Source of the DNA: Microcoleus sp. FACHB-672
GTDB taxonomy: Bacteria; Cyanobacteriota; Cyanobacteriia; Cyanobacteriales; Oscillatoriaceae
Direction: 5' to 3'
Length of the DNA stretch: 64,000 bases
NCBI RefSeq assembly: GCF_014695725.1
Contig: NZ_JACJOU010000007.1
Location: forward strand, 365,327-429,326
Positions 1 through 10,311 of this stretch are shown piece after piece. Both the position numbers and the translations under genes were made by a program. The notes under the pieces are model-generated. The model was given only the letters and a program-made list of their open reading frames with translations, was not told the origin of the DNA and searched no databases. How positions within the stretch are numbered: the stretch's first letter is position 1; the number at the start of each line of letters is the position of its first letter.

Positions 1-196
1 ACTCGTCAACATTCAATTTTCCCACTTTGGCTTGGCCGGCAAATCGGGTAGCCATTGTTTCAATGGTGGGTCCTATGAGCCGGCATGGGCCGCACCAAGG
101 TGCCCAGAAATCTACTAAAGTGAGTTCTTGGCTTTCGATCACTTCACTTTGGAAGTTTTCGTCTGTGAGTTTAATCGATTTGCTATTGCCTGCCAT
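1..196 (-). CDS. trxA: Thioredoxin (3' end outside window)
   Basis: Reading leftward from ATG at 194-196, the 65 visible codons encode the N-terminal half of a thioredoxin. The active site WCGPC sits at about residues 34-38 in the context VDFWAPWCGPC, and the cis-Pro region would lie beyond the window edge. Thioredoxins reduce disulfides in cytoplasmic target proteins using electrons from thioredoxin reductase or ferredoxin-thioredoxin reductase. GGAG lies just upstream of the start. The 147 bp between this gene and the TetR gene contain a palindrome that also occurs in the TetR promoter, so redox or electrophile control by that regulator is likely (inference). The C-terminal half cannot be assessed. 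Confidence 0.93.
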   Translation of the reverse strand, partial: MAGNSKSIKLTDENFQSEVIESQELTLVDFWAPWCGPCRLIGPTIETMATRFAGQAKVGKLNVDE

Positions 197-284
197 GATT
201 TTTACTCCGTTCATAGTAATGAAATTTGGAAAATTAAAACAGCCAGGTTCAAGATTTACAAGATCAATCAAGTTTGCATAAAAT

Positions 285-296
285 TAGACCAGTCTA
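285..296. promoter_or_regulatory. Palindromic operator upstream of trxA
   Basis: TAGACCAGTCTA has perfect TAGAC/GTCTA arms around two bases. On the minus strand it reads TAGACTGGTCTA, and almost the same sequence (TAGACTGGTC-GTCTA) recurs at 940-954 in the promoter of the adjacent TetR gene. Here it lies about 90 bp upstream of trxA, just after a TTGTAG that could serve as -35 and before a weak TATGCA -10 candidate. It is probably a binding site of the neighbouring TetR protein. Confidence 0.6.
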
Positions 297-343
297 CTAC
301 AAATTTTTCAAGTAAAGTTTTGACTGATTTCATAATTAATCAG

Positions 344-928
344 TCAACCTTTGAGAGTTGATTCAAACACAATCTGGATGAAAGCTTCTAAGGGAGCGAT
401 AGTTTTGGTAACTTTGGCTCGGAGAATCGCTCCTTCCCAACTGTTTAACAGGAATTCTGCTAAGTCGTGAGGGTTAAGATCAGAAGGGATTTCACCGGCT
501 TCTTGAGCTTCGTACAAGCATTTGGCAAAGCGCTCTCGCCAATGACTGAGAATTTCTTCCAGTCGTGAGCGAAAAATTTCGCTTTGATCGGCAAGTTCTT
601 GGCTTAAATTACCAATTAGACAACCGTTACGGCACTGCCGAGACTCGAAGCGCTTACAGCTTTCCTCGAAGTGCCGGCGCAGGCGCGAAAGTGGTGTCAG
701 GGTTTGATCTTCCAAACAGCGTTCTAAAGTGGCCTGATAAGCTTGCGCGTAGTTCTCAAGCACTTGAAGACCAAAATCTTCTTTGCTTTTGAAGTAATAG
801 TAGAACGAGCCTTTCGGCACGCCGGCTGTTTGCAAAATCTCCTGAATGCCGGTGTGGTTAAAGCCTTTTTCTAGAATGATCCGTGTGCCGATCTCAAGAA
901 GCGTTGTTTTGGTTGTTTCTTTGCCCAT
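344..928 (-). CDS. TetR/NemR-family transcriptional repressor
   Basis: The 194-residue protein has an N-terminal helix-turn-helix at about residues 26-46 (TAGVPKGSFYYYFKSKEDFG), the hallmark of TetR repressors. Its body resembles E. coli NemR and AcuR-type regulators. Cys103, in NGCLIGNLS, aligns by eye with the NemR sensor Cys106 (SGCLTVKL), and further cysteines are at 71, 91 and 99. A redox- or electrophile-sensing role is therefore plausible. An upstream in-frame start at 964 falls inside the promoter, so ATG 926-928 is preferred. The predicted transcription start is only about one base before this ATG, so the mRNA may be leaderless. The gene is divergent in regulation with, but on the same strand as, trxA. 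Confidence 0.9.
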   Translation of the reverse strand: MGKETTKTTLLEIGTRIILEKGFNHTGIQEILQTAGVPKGSFYYYFKSKEDFGLQVLENYAQAYQATLERCLEDQTLTPLSRLRRHFEESCKRFESRQCRNGCLIGNLSQELADQSEIFRSRLEEILSHWRERFAKCLYEAQEAGEIPSDLNPHDLAEFLLNSWEGAILRAKVTKTIAPLEAFIQIVFESTLKG

Positions 929-935
929 GTTTAAT

Positions 936-964
936 ATAGTAGACTGGTCGTCTATAAATGTCAA
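936..964 (-). promoter_or_regulatory. tetR promoter with embedded operator
   Basis: On the minus strand TTGACA (959-964) and TACTAT (936-941) are separated by exactly 17 bp, a near-consensus sigma-70 promoter. The palindrome TAGACGACCAGTCTA (940-954) fills the spacer and touches the -10, so a bound TetR dimer would block RNA polymerase. This arrangement indicates autorepression. The ATG at 928 lies about 7 nt after the -10 element, implying little or no 5' leader. Confidence 0.75.
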
Positions 965-1144
965 GGATTAGGGGTGCTATCTGTATCGTTGCTGATTTAG
1001 CCGGGTTTACCGCCCTTAAGAGATGAGGAAATTAAAGACGGTTTCAGCAGTTATGAGAAAATCTTGCCGGTGTGGGAGTTGTTGTGTTTGCTAAAACTGG
1101 GGTGAGGATATCCGAAGCGGGCGATATTTTGCAATAATTAAGAA

Positions 1145-1972
1145 ATGATTGAACTGCATTGTCACACAACCTATTCTGACGGCACACTCACACCTGGAGA
1201 ACTTGTTGCTGCTGCGGTGAAAGCTGGAGTGGTTGCGCTAGCAATTACCGATCACGATACGGTATCGGGTTGGGATGAAGCGTTGGCTGCTGCCCAGCCG
1301 CATTCTTTAGAAATTGTACCCGGAGTAGAATTAAGCACGGTTCACAATGACCGTTCTCTGCACATTTTGGGCTTTTATCCAGATGCCAAAAAGTTACGGG
1401 GTGATCTGCAGGATCGTGTGGAAGGACGGAAACGCCGCGCCGCCCAAATGGTGGAGAAGTTAGCTGAATTAGGCTATCACATCGAGTTGCCGGATATGGG
1501 AGAGGGAATGGCACCAGGACGCCCTCATATTGCAACAGCAATGGTAAATGCCGGCTACGTGCACTCGAGTCGTGAGGCGTTTGATCGTTGGCTGGCTGAT
1601 GGTAAACCGGCTTGCGTTGAGTATGAAAAGTTTTCAATCGTTGAAGGCATTGCTTTGTTACGCCGCAGCGGAGGGGTGCCGGTGTGGGCACATCCCTATT
1701 TATTCCGAGGCGGTACAGTTGAGCCGGTGTTAGAGGAGATGGTGGCAGCCGGTTTGATGGGGGTTGAAGTTTACCATCCTACCCACTCTCCCTCACAAGT
1801 TGATAATTTAAAGAAACTCTGTGCTGAGCATAATTTACTGATGACCGGCGGCAGTGATTATCATGGCCCTTGTGATTTGAAAGGAAAAGAGGCCATCCGC
1901 CTGAATATGCTCAATTTGCCGCTGGATTTGTTGGAACCGATTAAACAAGCCGCGCTTGATTTAAGGGATTAG
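1145..1972 (+). CDS. PHP-domain phosphoesterase (RNase AM/TrpH family)
   Basis: The 275-residue protein starts with the PHP metal-binding signature HCHTTYSDG (residues 5-13). It continues with ITDHDT (about 34-39), a catalytic HP at AHPY and a C-terminal GSDYHG, giving the usual set of His/Asp ligands for two or three divalent metals. Family members related to E. coli YciV/TrpH remove the 3' phosphate from 3',5'-bisphosphonucleotides or trim RNA 5' ends. The length matches the family (about 280-290). The upstream 180 bp contain no clear gene. The TAG stop is immediately followed by a GGGGCAT tandem array. Confidence 0.88.
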   Translation: MIELHCHTTYSDGTLTPGELVAAAVKAGVVALAITDHDTVSGWDEALAAAQPHSLEIVPGVELSTVHNDRSLHILGFYPDAKKLRGDLQDRVEGRKRRAAQMVEKLAELGYHIELPDMGEGMAPGRPHIATAMVNAGYVHSSREAFDRWLADGKPACVEYEKFSIVEGIALLRRSGGVPVWAHPYLFRGGTVEPVLEEMVAAGLMGVEVYHPTHSPSQVDNLKKLCAEHNLLMTGGSDYHGPCDLKGKEAIRLNMLNLPLDLLEPIKQAALDLRD

Positions 1973-2013
1973 GGGCATGGGGCATGGGGCATGGGGCATG
2001 GGGCATGGGGCAT
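1972..2013. repeat. Six-copy heptanucleotide tandem repeat (GGGGCAT)
   Basis: Six exact, contiguous copies of GGGGCAT begin at the last base of the preceding TAG stop codon. They are followed by a degenerate C-rich stretch (two copies of a CCCCATCTCCCCCTC-like unit) up to about 2054. This is typical of cyanobacterial short tandemly repeated repeats. The same heptamer, also six copies and also abutting a stop codon, occurs inverted at 51006-51047. Confidence 0.97.
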
Positions 2014-2088
2014 TTATTTCACCCCATCTCCCCCTCGCCCCATCTCCCCCTCTTAAACTGGGGAGACAAATGCCTAAGTCCTATGATG

Positions 2089-3408
<1,320 letters not shown>

Positions 3409-3666
3409 TCATTGAAACTCCAATTTGCACCCGAATGAGCGCTGGTGGAGTCTTTTTGGGCGAAATCCGTGTCTTTAGCAAGCTTCAACAATCTTTTTGC
3501 CCAATCGTTAGAATACCGACTAAATAGACTTCTGTTGGTTGATATTAAAGAAGTCTATGAATTTTGCCGGTCTTTATTTTTACCAACCGGCCTGAATTGG
3601 CGATCTGCCATAGAGCCGGTGGCGTGCCGGTAGAATGGGACATAGTTAACAAATTTGGAGTTGGCC

Positions 3667-4107
3667 ATGCGATTGCTACACACAATGCTGAGAGTCGGCA
3701 ACCTAGAAAAATCCCTCGACTTCTACTGCAACGTCTTAGGCATGAAGTTACTGCGCCAAAAAGACTATCCGGGCGGCAAATTTACCCTCGCCTTTGTCGG
3801 CTACGGCGATGAGTCTGACACAGCCGTCTTGGAATTGACTCATAACTGGGGCGTTGAGCAGTATAACTTAGGCGACGCCTACGGTCATATTGCACTGGGC
3901 GTGGATGACATTTACGCCACCTGCGAGCAAATCAAAGCCGGCGGAGGGAAAGTCACCCGCGAACCTGGGCCAATGAAGCATGGTTCTACAGTCATTGCCT
4001 TTATTGAAGATCCAGATGGTTACAAAGTCGAACTCATCCAGCTAAGCAGCCATAGCTCAGCCGGCAAGCAAGAAGAAGCCACACCACAGCCGGCAAGCCT
4101 GGGCTAG
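3667..4107 (+). CDS. gloA: Lactoylglutathione lyase (glyoxalase I)
   Basis: The 146-residue cytoplasmic metalloenzyme isomerises the methylglyoxal-glutathione hemithioacetal to S-lactoylglutathione. It begins [20 protein letters not shown], with His5 as first metal ligand, followed by LELTHNWG (Glu ligand), [10 protein letters not shown] (His ligand) and a C-terminal [11 protein letters not shown] (Glu ligand), the full two-repeat glyoxalase I pattern. The ATG at 3667 is chosen over an in-frame TTG four codons upstream because it matches the family N terminus. The last 15 or so residues form a low-complexity tail ([15 protein letters not shown]). Confidence 0.95.
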   Translation: MRLLHTMLRVGNLEKSLDFYCNVLGMKLLRQKDYPGGKFTLAFVGYGDESDTAVLELTHNWGVEQYNLGDAYGHIALGVDDIYATCEQIKAGGGKVTREPGPMKHGSTVIAFIEDPDGYKVELIQLSSHSSAGKQEEATPQPASLG

Positions 4108-4137
4108 GAGCTAAAGGGACTAGGGTAGGGAGTGAAA

Positions 4138-4197
4138 ATGCCCAATCCCCAATCCCCATACCTTTAGGTTGGCGAAGCCTTGCCCCATGCCCCCTAG
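4138..4197. repeat. Intergenic C-rich repeat with dispersed element, copy 1
   Basis: Short CCCCAAT/CCCCATG units surround the element CATACCTTTAGGTTGGCG (from 4157) followed by AAGCCTTGCCCCATG. An almost identical block lies at 8986-9018 upstream of another gene. Both copies are in short spacers on the 5' side of genes, as is typical for dispersed cyanobacterial intergenic repeats. Confidence 0.8.
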
Positions 4198-4247
4198 GTT
4201 AAATAAGAGCGACAGGCAAAAGACCGCTTTAGTGTGAGGAGTACAAT

Positions 4248-5876
4248 GTGAAACACGCTGATTGGCAGCTCCCCTCTCTGGGAGTAGTCGTCATGCTGAG
4301 TCAGATGCTGCCGGCATTTGCAGAATCTGCTGTGCCGGTGAAAAAAGCCGGTTTACAATCTATCCCAACTGTTGCTGAGTCTATTTCTTTTGAAATTAAA
4401 GAAAGCGGGCCGGTAAATGAAGAAATTCCCACCTCTGAATTTCCAAATTCCCAAATGCCGGCTCTCATTGAGAGTGCAGATCAGGAATCGATGGCCCAAG
4501 TCACTTCTGTAGAGCAGCTAGCTGACGTTCAACCGACAGATTGGGCTTATCAGGCTTTGAAATCCTTGATTGAGCGCTACGGCATCAGCTTGGGTTATCC
4601 TGACGCGACGTTTCGTGGCAATCAATCGATGACGCGATATGAATTTGCGGCGGCTTTAGAGGCTGTGCTGGAGAAGATTAAACCCCTGCTTGTCTCTGAG
4701 CAAGAGGTGCTGCAAGAAGACATCGTGACGCTGGAAAGACTGCAAAGAGACTTTGCCCAGGCTTTAGCCCAACTGCGAAACCGCTTGGATAATATTACCG
4801 CGCGGACAACAGAACTTGAGGAACGCCGGGTTTCCGCTACGACTAAGATGGCGGGTGAATTTATTTCAACGCCAACGTTTGGCAGGGATGCTGCCGCAAC
4901 AGTAGTCTCTCGGTTGCGGCTGAACCTGCTCACCGACTGGCGAGAAACCGGCGGTTTTTTAACCACTCAGTTAGAAATGGGTTCCGGGGGAGGAGATGCC
5001 ATCAGCCGTGCTCAAAATGAGGGGCTAAATTTGCTGGGCAGCACCGGCTCGTTTGCGGGTGCCGGCGGACTTGATTATGTCGGGGTAGATGAATCTGTCC
5101 GCTTACGCAAGCTTTACTTCACATTTGAGCCTTTGTCAAATGTTTCTCTGACGGTTGGCGCAAAAATGTCGCCCAGAGATTTTATTGATCGCAACCGATT
5201 TGCCAATAATGAAGCCGTTGATTTTAATTCCAGCTTTTTTCTGAATAATCCTTTAATTGTACAGAATCAGATTGACCGGCCTGGGGGTGCCGGTGCGGCG
5301 ATTAATTGGAACCTTAAAGGCACTCCTTTTCGTGTGAATGCCCTCTACATTGCCACAGATGCCGGCGATCCAGACGCGGCAGATGGGGGGTTTTTTGAAG
5401 ATCGCAACCAAGGCAGCCTCGAGCTACAATACTCCCCTAACCCAAGTTTAGCTGTGCGGTTGCAATACACCAGTGCTGCAATTAATAACACCGATATTAA
5501 TGCGTTTGGCGTTAATGGAGAATGGGCTTACAACTCTCAACTTGCTGTGTTTGGTCGCCTCGGTTTTAGCAGCTACACCGGCTTTAATACCGAACTCGAC
5601 AGAGACTTGGATGCACATCCCTGGACTTGGGCGGTGGGGGTGACGCTGCGGAATGCGCCGCTTCCGGGAACGCTTGCCGGTGTAGCGATCGGCCAGCCAT
5701 TTATTACCGGCAGTGTCGGTGATGCAACACAAACTAATTTTGAGGCGTTTTACAATCTCTTGCTGAGTGACAATATTAGTGTGACCCCAGCTTTGCTAGC
5801 GGCGTGGAATGCTGACAATGACAGCGATAACGGATTAACTTGGCAATTCGCACTTCGCACCGTGATTTCGTTTTAG
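4248..5876 (+). CDS. SLH-domain OprB-family outer-membrane porin
   Basis: The 542-residue protein is an iron-stress/major-porin type of cyanobacteria (Som family). A signal peptide ends near AFA (residues 23-25). An SLH domain follows at about residues 88-145 (VEQLADVQPTDWAY, then DATFRGNQSMTRYEFA), which in this family binds peptidoglycan-linked polymer. A coiled-coil stretch covers about 150-195. The rest is an OprB-type beta-barrel ending in a C-terminal phenylalanine (ALRTVISF), typical of barrels assembled by BamA. The start is GTG at 4248 preceded by GAGGAG. It likely forms the diffusion channel for small solutes and ions. Confidence 0.93.
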   Translation: MKHADWQLPSLGVVVMLSQMLPAFAESAVPVKKAGLQSIPTVAESISFEIKESGPVNEEIPTSEFPNSQMPALIESADQESMAQVTSVEQLADVQPTDWAYQALKSLIERYGISLGYPDATFRGNQSMTRYEFAAALEAVLEKIKPLLVSEQEVLQEDIVTLERLQRDFAQALAQLRNRLDNITARTTELEERRVSATTKMAGEFISTPTFGRDAAATVVSRLRLNLLTDWRETGGFLTTQLEMGSGGGDAISRAQNEGLNLLGSTGSFAGAGGLDYVGVDESVRLRKLYFTFEPLSNVSLTVGAKMSPRDFIDRNRFANNEAVDFNSSFFLNNPLIVQNQIDRPGGAGAAINWNLKGTPFRVNALYIATDAGDPDAADGGFFEDRNQGSLELQYSPNPSLAVRLQYTSAAINNTDINAFGVNGEWAYNSQLAVFGRLGFSSYTGFNTELDRDLDAHPWTWAVGVTLRNAPLPGTLAGVAIGQPFITGSVGDATQTNFEAFYNLLLSDNISVTPALLAAWNADNDSDNGLTWQFALRTVISF

Positions 5877-5968
5877 TTGTCTACAGTCCGTTGTCCCTTT
5901 GTAACCGAATGCTGAGCGATCTCAATAGAACCTGACAATTGACCTCTGACCTCTGAGCCTGACAAATA

Positions 5969-8872
5969 ATGCAGCCAACTGATTCGACAAAATTTACCGA
6001 TAAAGCCTGGGAAGCCGTTGTTAAATCCCAAGAAGTTGCCCGTCGCTTCCAGAATCAGCAGCTGGAGGTAGAGCACGTCGTCACTGCACTACTGGAACAA
6101 CCCGAAGGACTTGCACCTCGGATTTTGAGTCGCGCCGGCGTCAATACTGAGCAACTGGTACAGCAATTAAAAGCTTTTGCTCAGCGCCAGCCAAAGGTCG
6201 CTAAAGTTGAGCAACTGTACTTGGGACGCGGCTTAGACATCTTATTAGACAAAGCTGAAGAGGCTCGCCAAGCTTTGCAGGATGAGTATATCTCGATTGA
6301 ACATATACTGCTGAGCTTAGCCGATGACGAGCGTGTAGGCCGGCGGCTGCTGAAAACTTTCAATTGCGACCGCGCATCGCTGGAAACGGCGATTAAAGCA
6401 ACCCGAGGCACCGCTAAGGTTCAAGATCAAACCCCGGAAAACAGTTACGAAGCTCTGGAAAAATACGGGCGAGACTTGACAGAACAGGCAAAAGGTGGCA
6501 AGCTTGACCCCGTTATTGGGCGGGATGAAGAAATTCGCCGCGTTATCCAAGTTCTTTCTCGCCGCATGAAGAATAACCCGGTGCTAATTGGAGAGCCTGG
6601 GGTAGGAAAAACGGCCATTGCAGAAGCGTTAGCCCAACGAATTATTAACGGCGATGTACCGGAATCTTTGAAAAATCGGCGGCTGATCGCTCTGGATATG
6701 GGCAGCTTGATTGCCGGCGCAAAATACCGGGGGGAATTTGAGGAGCGCCTGCGAGCGGTGCTGCGGGAAGTCATGGGATCTGACGGGCTAATTGTGCTGT
6801 TTATTGATGAGTTGCACACGGTTGTCGGTGCCGGCGCAAATAGTCAAGGTTCGATGGATGCCGGCAACTTGCTCAAACCGATGCTGGCACGCGGAGAATT
6901 GCGCTGCATTGGGGCAACAACCCTGGATGAATACCGCAAATATATCGAAAAAGATGCCGCCCTAGAGCGCCGGTTTCAACAGGTATTAGTCGATCAACCC
7001 ACCGTCGAAGATACGATTTCTATCCTGCGGGGACTGAAAGAGCGTTATGAAATTCACCATCAAGTAAAAATCCTCGACTCCGCTCTGGTTGCGGCTGCCA
7101 CCCTGTCTGCACGCTATATTGCTGACCGATTTTTGCCCGATAAAGCGATTGACTTGGTGGATGAGGCGGCGGCGAAGTTGAAGATGGAAATCACCTCGAA
7201 ACCAGAAGAACTCGAAGGTGTAGATCGCCGGCTCATGCAACTACAGATGGAAAAACTTTCCCTAGAAGCAGAGCAGGCAAGCCGAGCAGCCGGTGAGCAG
7301 AGAAGTCGAAGTGCCGGTGAGCGGTTGGAGCGTATCGAACGAGAAATTACCAATTTAAAAGCAAAACAGCAGCACCTGAATTCCCAGTGGCAAGGCGAGA
7401 AGCAGATTTTGCAAGCAATCAACACTCTGAAGGAAGAAGAAGATCAGCTCCGGGTGAAAATAGAACGGGCAGAGCGTAATTATGATCTCAATACAGCCGC
7501 GCAGCTAAAATATGGGCGCTTAGAGGTTTTGCAGCGAGATCGTGAAGCCAAGGAAGCGGAACTGTTGAAACTGCAATCTCAAGGCTCGACGCTGCTACGG
7601 GAACAAGTCACAGAAGCCGATATTGCGGAAATTGTCGCAAAATGGACCGGCATTCCCGTTAATCGGCTGCTAGAGTCGGAACGGCGGAAATTGCTGCAAT
7701 TAGAATCTCAATTGCACCAGCGGGTAATCGGGCAGCAGGAAGCCGTAGAAGCTGTTTCAGCGGCAATTCGTCGCGCTCGTTCCGGCATGAAAGATCCCGG
7801 TCGTCCGATTGGTTCCTTCTTGTTTATGGGGCCAACGGGGGTGGGTAAAACCGAGCTAGCAAGGGCATTAGCCCAGTCTCTTTTTGATAGCGAAGAATCC
7901 CTTGTGCGGATTGATATGTCGGAGTACATGGAGAAGCACGCGGTTTCACGCTTGGTGGGTGCGCCTCCGGGATATGTAGGTTATGAAGAAGGGGGTCAAC
8001 TTTCGGAAGCAATTCGCCGGCATCCTTATTCGGTACTGCTGCTGGATGAGGTGGAGAAGGCTCACCCCGATGTGTTTAATATTTTGTTGCAGGTGTTGGA
8101 TGATGGGCGAATTACGGATTCTCAAGGCCGGCTCGTAGATTTTCGCAATACAGTGATTGTGATGACGAGTAACATCGGCAGCGATCGCATTTTCGAGGCG
8201 CTGGGAGAAAAGCAACAGGCAGAAAACGGGCGTCAGGAAAAGTTATCGATCCAAAATCCCAAAAAGTCCAAATCTAAAAATCAAGATCCAGAGGAGGAGA
8301 TGCGGAAAGGCGTAATGCAGTCATTGCGCGGTCATTTTCGCCCAGAATTTTTGAATCGGGTTGATGATATTATCCTGTTCCATCCCCTTAACCGCGCAGA
8401 ATTGCGTCAAATTGTCGGCATTCAAATTAAACGCATTGAGCAACTTTTGGCGGATCAAAAAATTAGCTTCCACTTGATGAGCGCCGCCCAAGATTATCTA
8501 GCAGATGCCGGCTACGATCCGGTGTATGGTGCACGTCCTCTGAAGCGAGCAATTCAGCGAGAGGTGGAAAATCCAATTGCGACAAAGCTGTTGGAAAATA
8601 CCTTTGTTGCCGGCGACACAATTGTGATTAATTGTGTGGATCGAACTTTAACTTTTACTCATAAAATGCCGGGGAGTGATGAGCCGGTTACTGAGCCGAC
8701 TTCAGAGCCAGTTGTTGAGCCAGTTGCTAAGCCAGTTGTTGAGCCGATTGCTGCTGAACCAGTTTCTAAGCCGGTTGCTGAACCGCTTCCTAAGTCGGTG
8801 GGGCCGGCATTTGTTGATGATTCACCTGCCTCTATTCAATTAGTAGAAGTGAAAGGTGAAAAAATTGAGTGA
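5969..8872 (+). CDS. clpB: ClpB disaggregase with proline-rich C-terminal tail
   Basis: The 967-residue AAA+ chaperone rescues aggregated proteins with DnaK. An N domain covers about 1-150. NBD1 carries GEPGVGKT and [13 protein letters not shown], a middle coiled-coil domain covers about 400-530, and NBD2 carries GPTGVGKT and the Walker [11 protein letters not shown]. ClpB normally ends near residue 870-880. Here the conserved part ends around residue 899 and is followed by a 68-residue tail of EPV/KPV-type repeats. There is also a charged insertion of about 25 residues in NBD2 ([11 protein letters not shown] to DPEEE). Cyanobacteria often have two ClpB paralogues, and this could be the second. 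The start MQPTD is typical of the family. Confidence 0.95.
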   Translation: MQPTDSTKFTDKAWEAVVKSQEVARRFQNQQLEVEHVVTALLEQPEGLAPRILSRAGVNTEQLVQQLKAFAQRQPKVAKVEQLYLGRGLDILLDKAEEARQALQDEYISIEHILLSLADDERVGRRLLKTFNCDRASLETAIKATRGTAKVQDQTPENSYEALEKYGRDLTEQAKGGKLDPVIGRDEEIRRVIQVLSRRMKNNPVLIGEPGVGKTAIAEALAQRIINGDVPESLKNRRLIALDMGSLIAGAKYRGEFEERLRAVLREVMGSDGLIVLFIDELHTVVGAGANSQGSMDAGNLLKPMLARGELRCIGATTLDEYRKYIEKDAALERRFQQVLVDQPTVEDTISILRGLKERYEIHHQVKILDSALVAAATLSARYIADRFLPDKAIDLVDEAAAKLKMEITSKPEELEGVDRRLMQLQMEKLSLEAEQASRAAGEQRSRSAGERLERIEREITNLKAKQQHLNSQWQGEKQILQAINTLKEEEDQLRVKIERAERNYDLNTAAQLKYGRLEVLQRDREAKEAELLKLQSQGSTLLREQVTEADIAEIVAKWTGIPVNRLLESERRKLLQLESQLHQRVIGQQEAVEAVSAAIRRARSGMKDPGRPIGSFLFMGPTGVGKTELARALAQSLFDSEESLVRIDMSEYMEKHAVSRLVGAPPGYVGYEEGGQLSEAIRRHPYSVLLLDEVEKAHPDVFNILLQVLDDGRITDSQGRLVDFRNTVIVMTSNIGSDRIFEALGEKQQAENGRQEKLSIQNPKKSKSKNQDPEEEMRKGVMQSLRGHFRPEFLNRVDDIILFHPLNRAELRQIVGIQIKRIEQLLADQKISFHLMSAAQDYLADAGYDPVYGARPLKRAIQREVENPIATKLLENTFVAGDTIVINCVDRTLTFTHKMPGSDEPVTEPTSEPVVEPVAKPVVEPIAAEPVSKPVAEPLPKSVGPAFVDDSPASIQLVEVKGEKIE

Positions 8873-8985
8873 GGCATAAGGCATTTAGGCATTAACTTTA
8901 CACCCTTGTCACGAAGGGGCGAGGGGCAAGAAATATCAATTTATATTGCCCCATTCCCCATGCCCAATACCCAATGCCCAATGCC

Positions 8986-9018
8986 CATACCTTTAGGTTG
9001 GCGCAGCCCTGCCCCATT
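8986..9018. repeat. Intergenic dispersed element, copy 2
   Basis: CATACCTTTAGGTTGGCG followed by CAGCCCTGCCCCATT matches the block at 4157-4190 with three or so substitutions. It is preceded by CCCAATG/CCCAATA heptamer-like units (8960-8985). It ends 13 bp before the following start codon, so it may form part of that gene's leader. Confidence 0.8.
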
Positions 9019-9031
9019 CCCCAATTAACAA

Positions 9032-9511
9032 ATGCTCGTTCAACAGTTAAAAGCAAATTGGATTACACCGGCAAACTTTCAGCCTTACGGCCAAGTAATC
9101 TACGCTAGTAAAGACGGTGAAACCTATAATTCAGAAGACGCTCAATTGATACTTGATCGTGGAATTCCCCGATTTTATATCATGCGACTGGGTGAAAAAG
9201 GCCGGAAATTTCACAAAATTACTCGCCATCTTAACTGCACTCAATGTTTGGGTGCTTTGGAAGGGAAAGAGTGGTTGATGGCAGTTGCACCGCCGGCAGC
9301 TCGTGACAAGCCCGTGTTAGAAGAAATTGCGGCTTTTCGGATTCCCGGTAATTGTTTTATTAAATTACACTTGGGGACTTGGCACGCCGGCCCTTATTTC
9401 GACCATGAATTTGTCGATTTTTACAATTTGGAACTCAGTGACACGAATATTAACGATCACGACACTTGTAATTTACTGGAAACTTATCGTGTTGAGTTAG
9501 AAATGGTTTAA
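9032..9511 (+). CDS. Ureidoglycolate lyase-like protein
   Basis: The 159-residue protein resembles the ureidoglycolate lyase (AllA) family, cupin-like enzymes of purine or ureide breakdown that release urea and glyoxylate. The visible family features are the N-terminal TPANFQPYGQVI, a central FHKITRHLNCTQ, and the metal-binding-like HLGTWHAGPYF near residue 110. No other allantoin-pathway gene is nearby, so the substrate in this organism is not assured. The cupin and isochorismatase-like genes at 13-14.5 kb could be distantly related in pathway, but that is speculative. Confidence 0.75.
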   Translation: MLVQQLKANWITPANFQPYGQVIYASKDGETYNSEDAQLILDRGIPRFYIMRLGEKGRKFHKITRHLNCTQCLGALEGKEWLMAVAPPAARDKPVLEEIAAFRIPGNCFIKLHLGTWHAGPYFDHEFVDFYNLELSDTNINDHDTCNLLETYRVELEMV

Positions 9512-9628
9512 CTGGCTGGAAGCCGACAGACTTTTTAAAGCAAAATTTTAATTTTTCGCTACCCTCGGCAGACAGCCTTGCTAGCTTGTAAAGTAAAGTT
9601 GGAAGTTTAAGCGTATGAGAAAACAACC

Positions 9629-10306
9629 ATGTACGTGCTAATTGGCGGAGCCGGCTTAGTGGGGTTAACTTTGGCGCAAAAATTGGTAGAACTTGGGCAT
9701 ACTGTTGCCGTCATTGACATCGATCCTAACGCTTGCCGGTATGTCCGCGAACAAGTGGGAGCAATGGCTTTTGAAGGTAGTGCTGTTAGTACGGAAGTGC
9801 TGCTAGAAGCTGGAATTCGTAAAGCCGACTCCTTAGCAGCAGTTCTGCGAAACGATGCCTTAAATCTAGCAATGGTGACGCTTGCCAAACATTACGGAGT
9901 TTCCCACATTTTGACTCGATTGCGTCATCCTGATTTTGCTCCCCCGCTTCGTCTAGCTGGAGCTACCCATATTATCAGTACCGTTGAGCTAGGGGTTTCA
10001 ACAATGGTTAATGCTATTGAATACCCTCAAGTTGAATCAATGATGCATTTTGAGCAGGGACAAATTGAGGTTTTAAAACTTCCTATCCCCAACAATTGCT
10101 ATGTTGTTGGTCGTAGCGTTGCTGAAATTGCTCAAGATTCTCGATTCCCTACCGGCTCCCTGATTATTGGCTATCAACCCCATCCCCAAGAAAATTTGAT
10201 GATTCCTAACGGCAGTACCGTACTAGAACCAGGTTCAACTGTGCTGATTGTAACTAAGCCAGGGTCATTACATCAAGTTATTGATTTCTTTGAAGGATGT
10301 AAATAA
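9629..10306 (+). CDS. TrkA-type K+ transport regulator (RCK domain)
   Basis: The 225-residue cytoplasmic protein opens with a Rossmann NAD-binding fold, GGAGLVGLTLA (residues 6-16) and VIDIDPN (about 29-35), the TrkA-N/RCK signature. A TrkA-C domain follows at about 140-222 (IPNNCYVVGRSVAEI to EPGSTVLIVTKPG). Such proteins gate Trk/Ktr potassium channels in response to nucleotides. The membrane partner is not adjacent, although a Na+/H+ antiporter gene converges from 12.5 kb. It is followed after 5 bp by the DUF3124 lipoprotein gene, suggesting cotranscription. Confidence 0.9.
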   Translation: MYVLIGGAGLVGLTLAQKLVELGHTVAVIDIDPNACRYVREQVGAMAFEGSAVSTEVLLEAGIRKADSLAAVLRNDALNLAMVTLAKHYGVSHILTRLRHPDFAPPLRLAGATHIISTVELGVSTMVNAIEYPQVESMMHFEQGQIEVLKLPIPNNCYVVGRSVAEIAQDSRFPTGSLIIGYQPHPQENLMIPNGSTVLEPGSTVLIVTKPGSLHQVIDFFEGCK

Positions 10307-10311
10307 CTTTA

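Noticed and set aside
929..964. Longer N terminus for the TetR regulator (start at 964)
   Set aside because: This stretch contains the predicted -35/-10 promoter and operator, so it is not coding.
1972..2013. Possible CRISPR array
   Set aside because: The heptamer repeats are contiguous with no spacers, and no cas genes are present in the window.
3445..3812. Two short plus-strand frames upstream of gloA
   Set aside because: No ribosome site, no domain, and one overlaps the real gloA frame.
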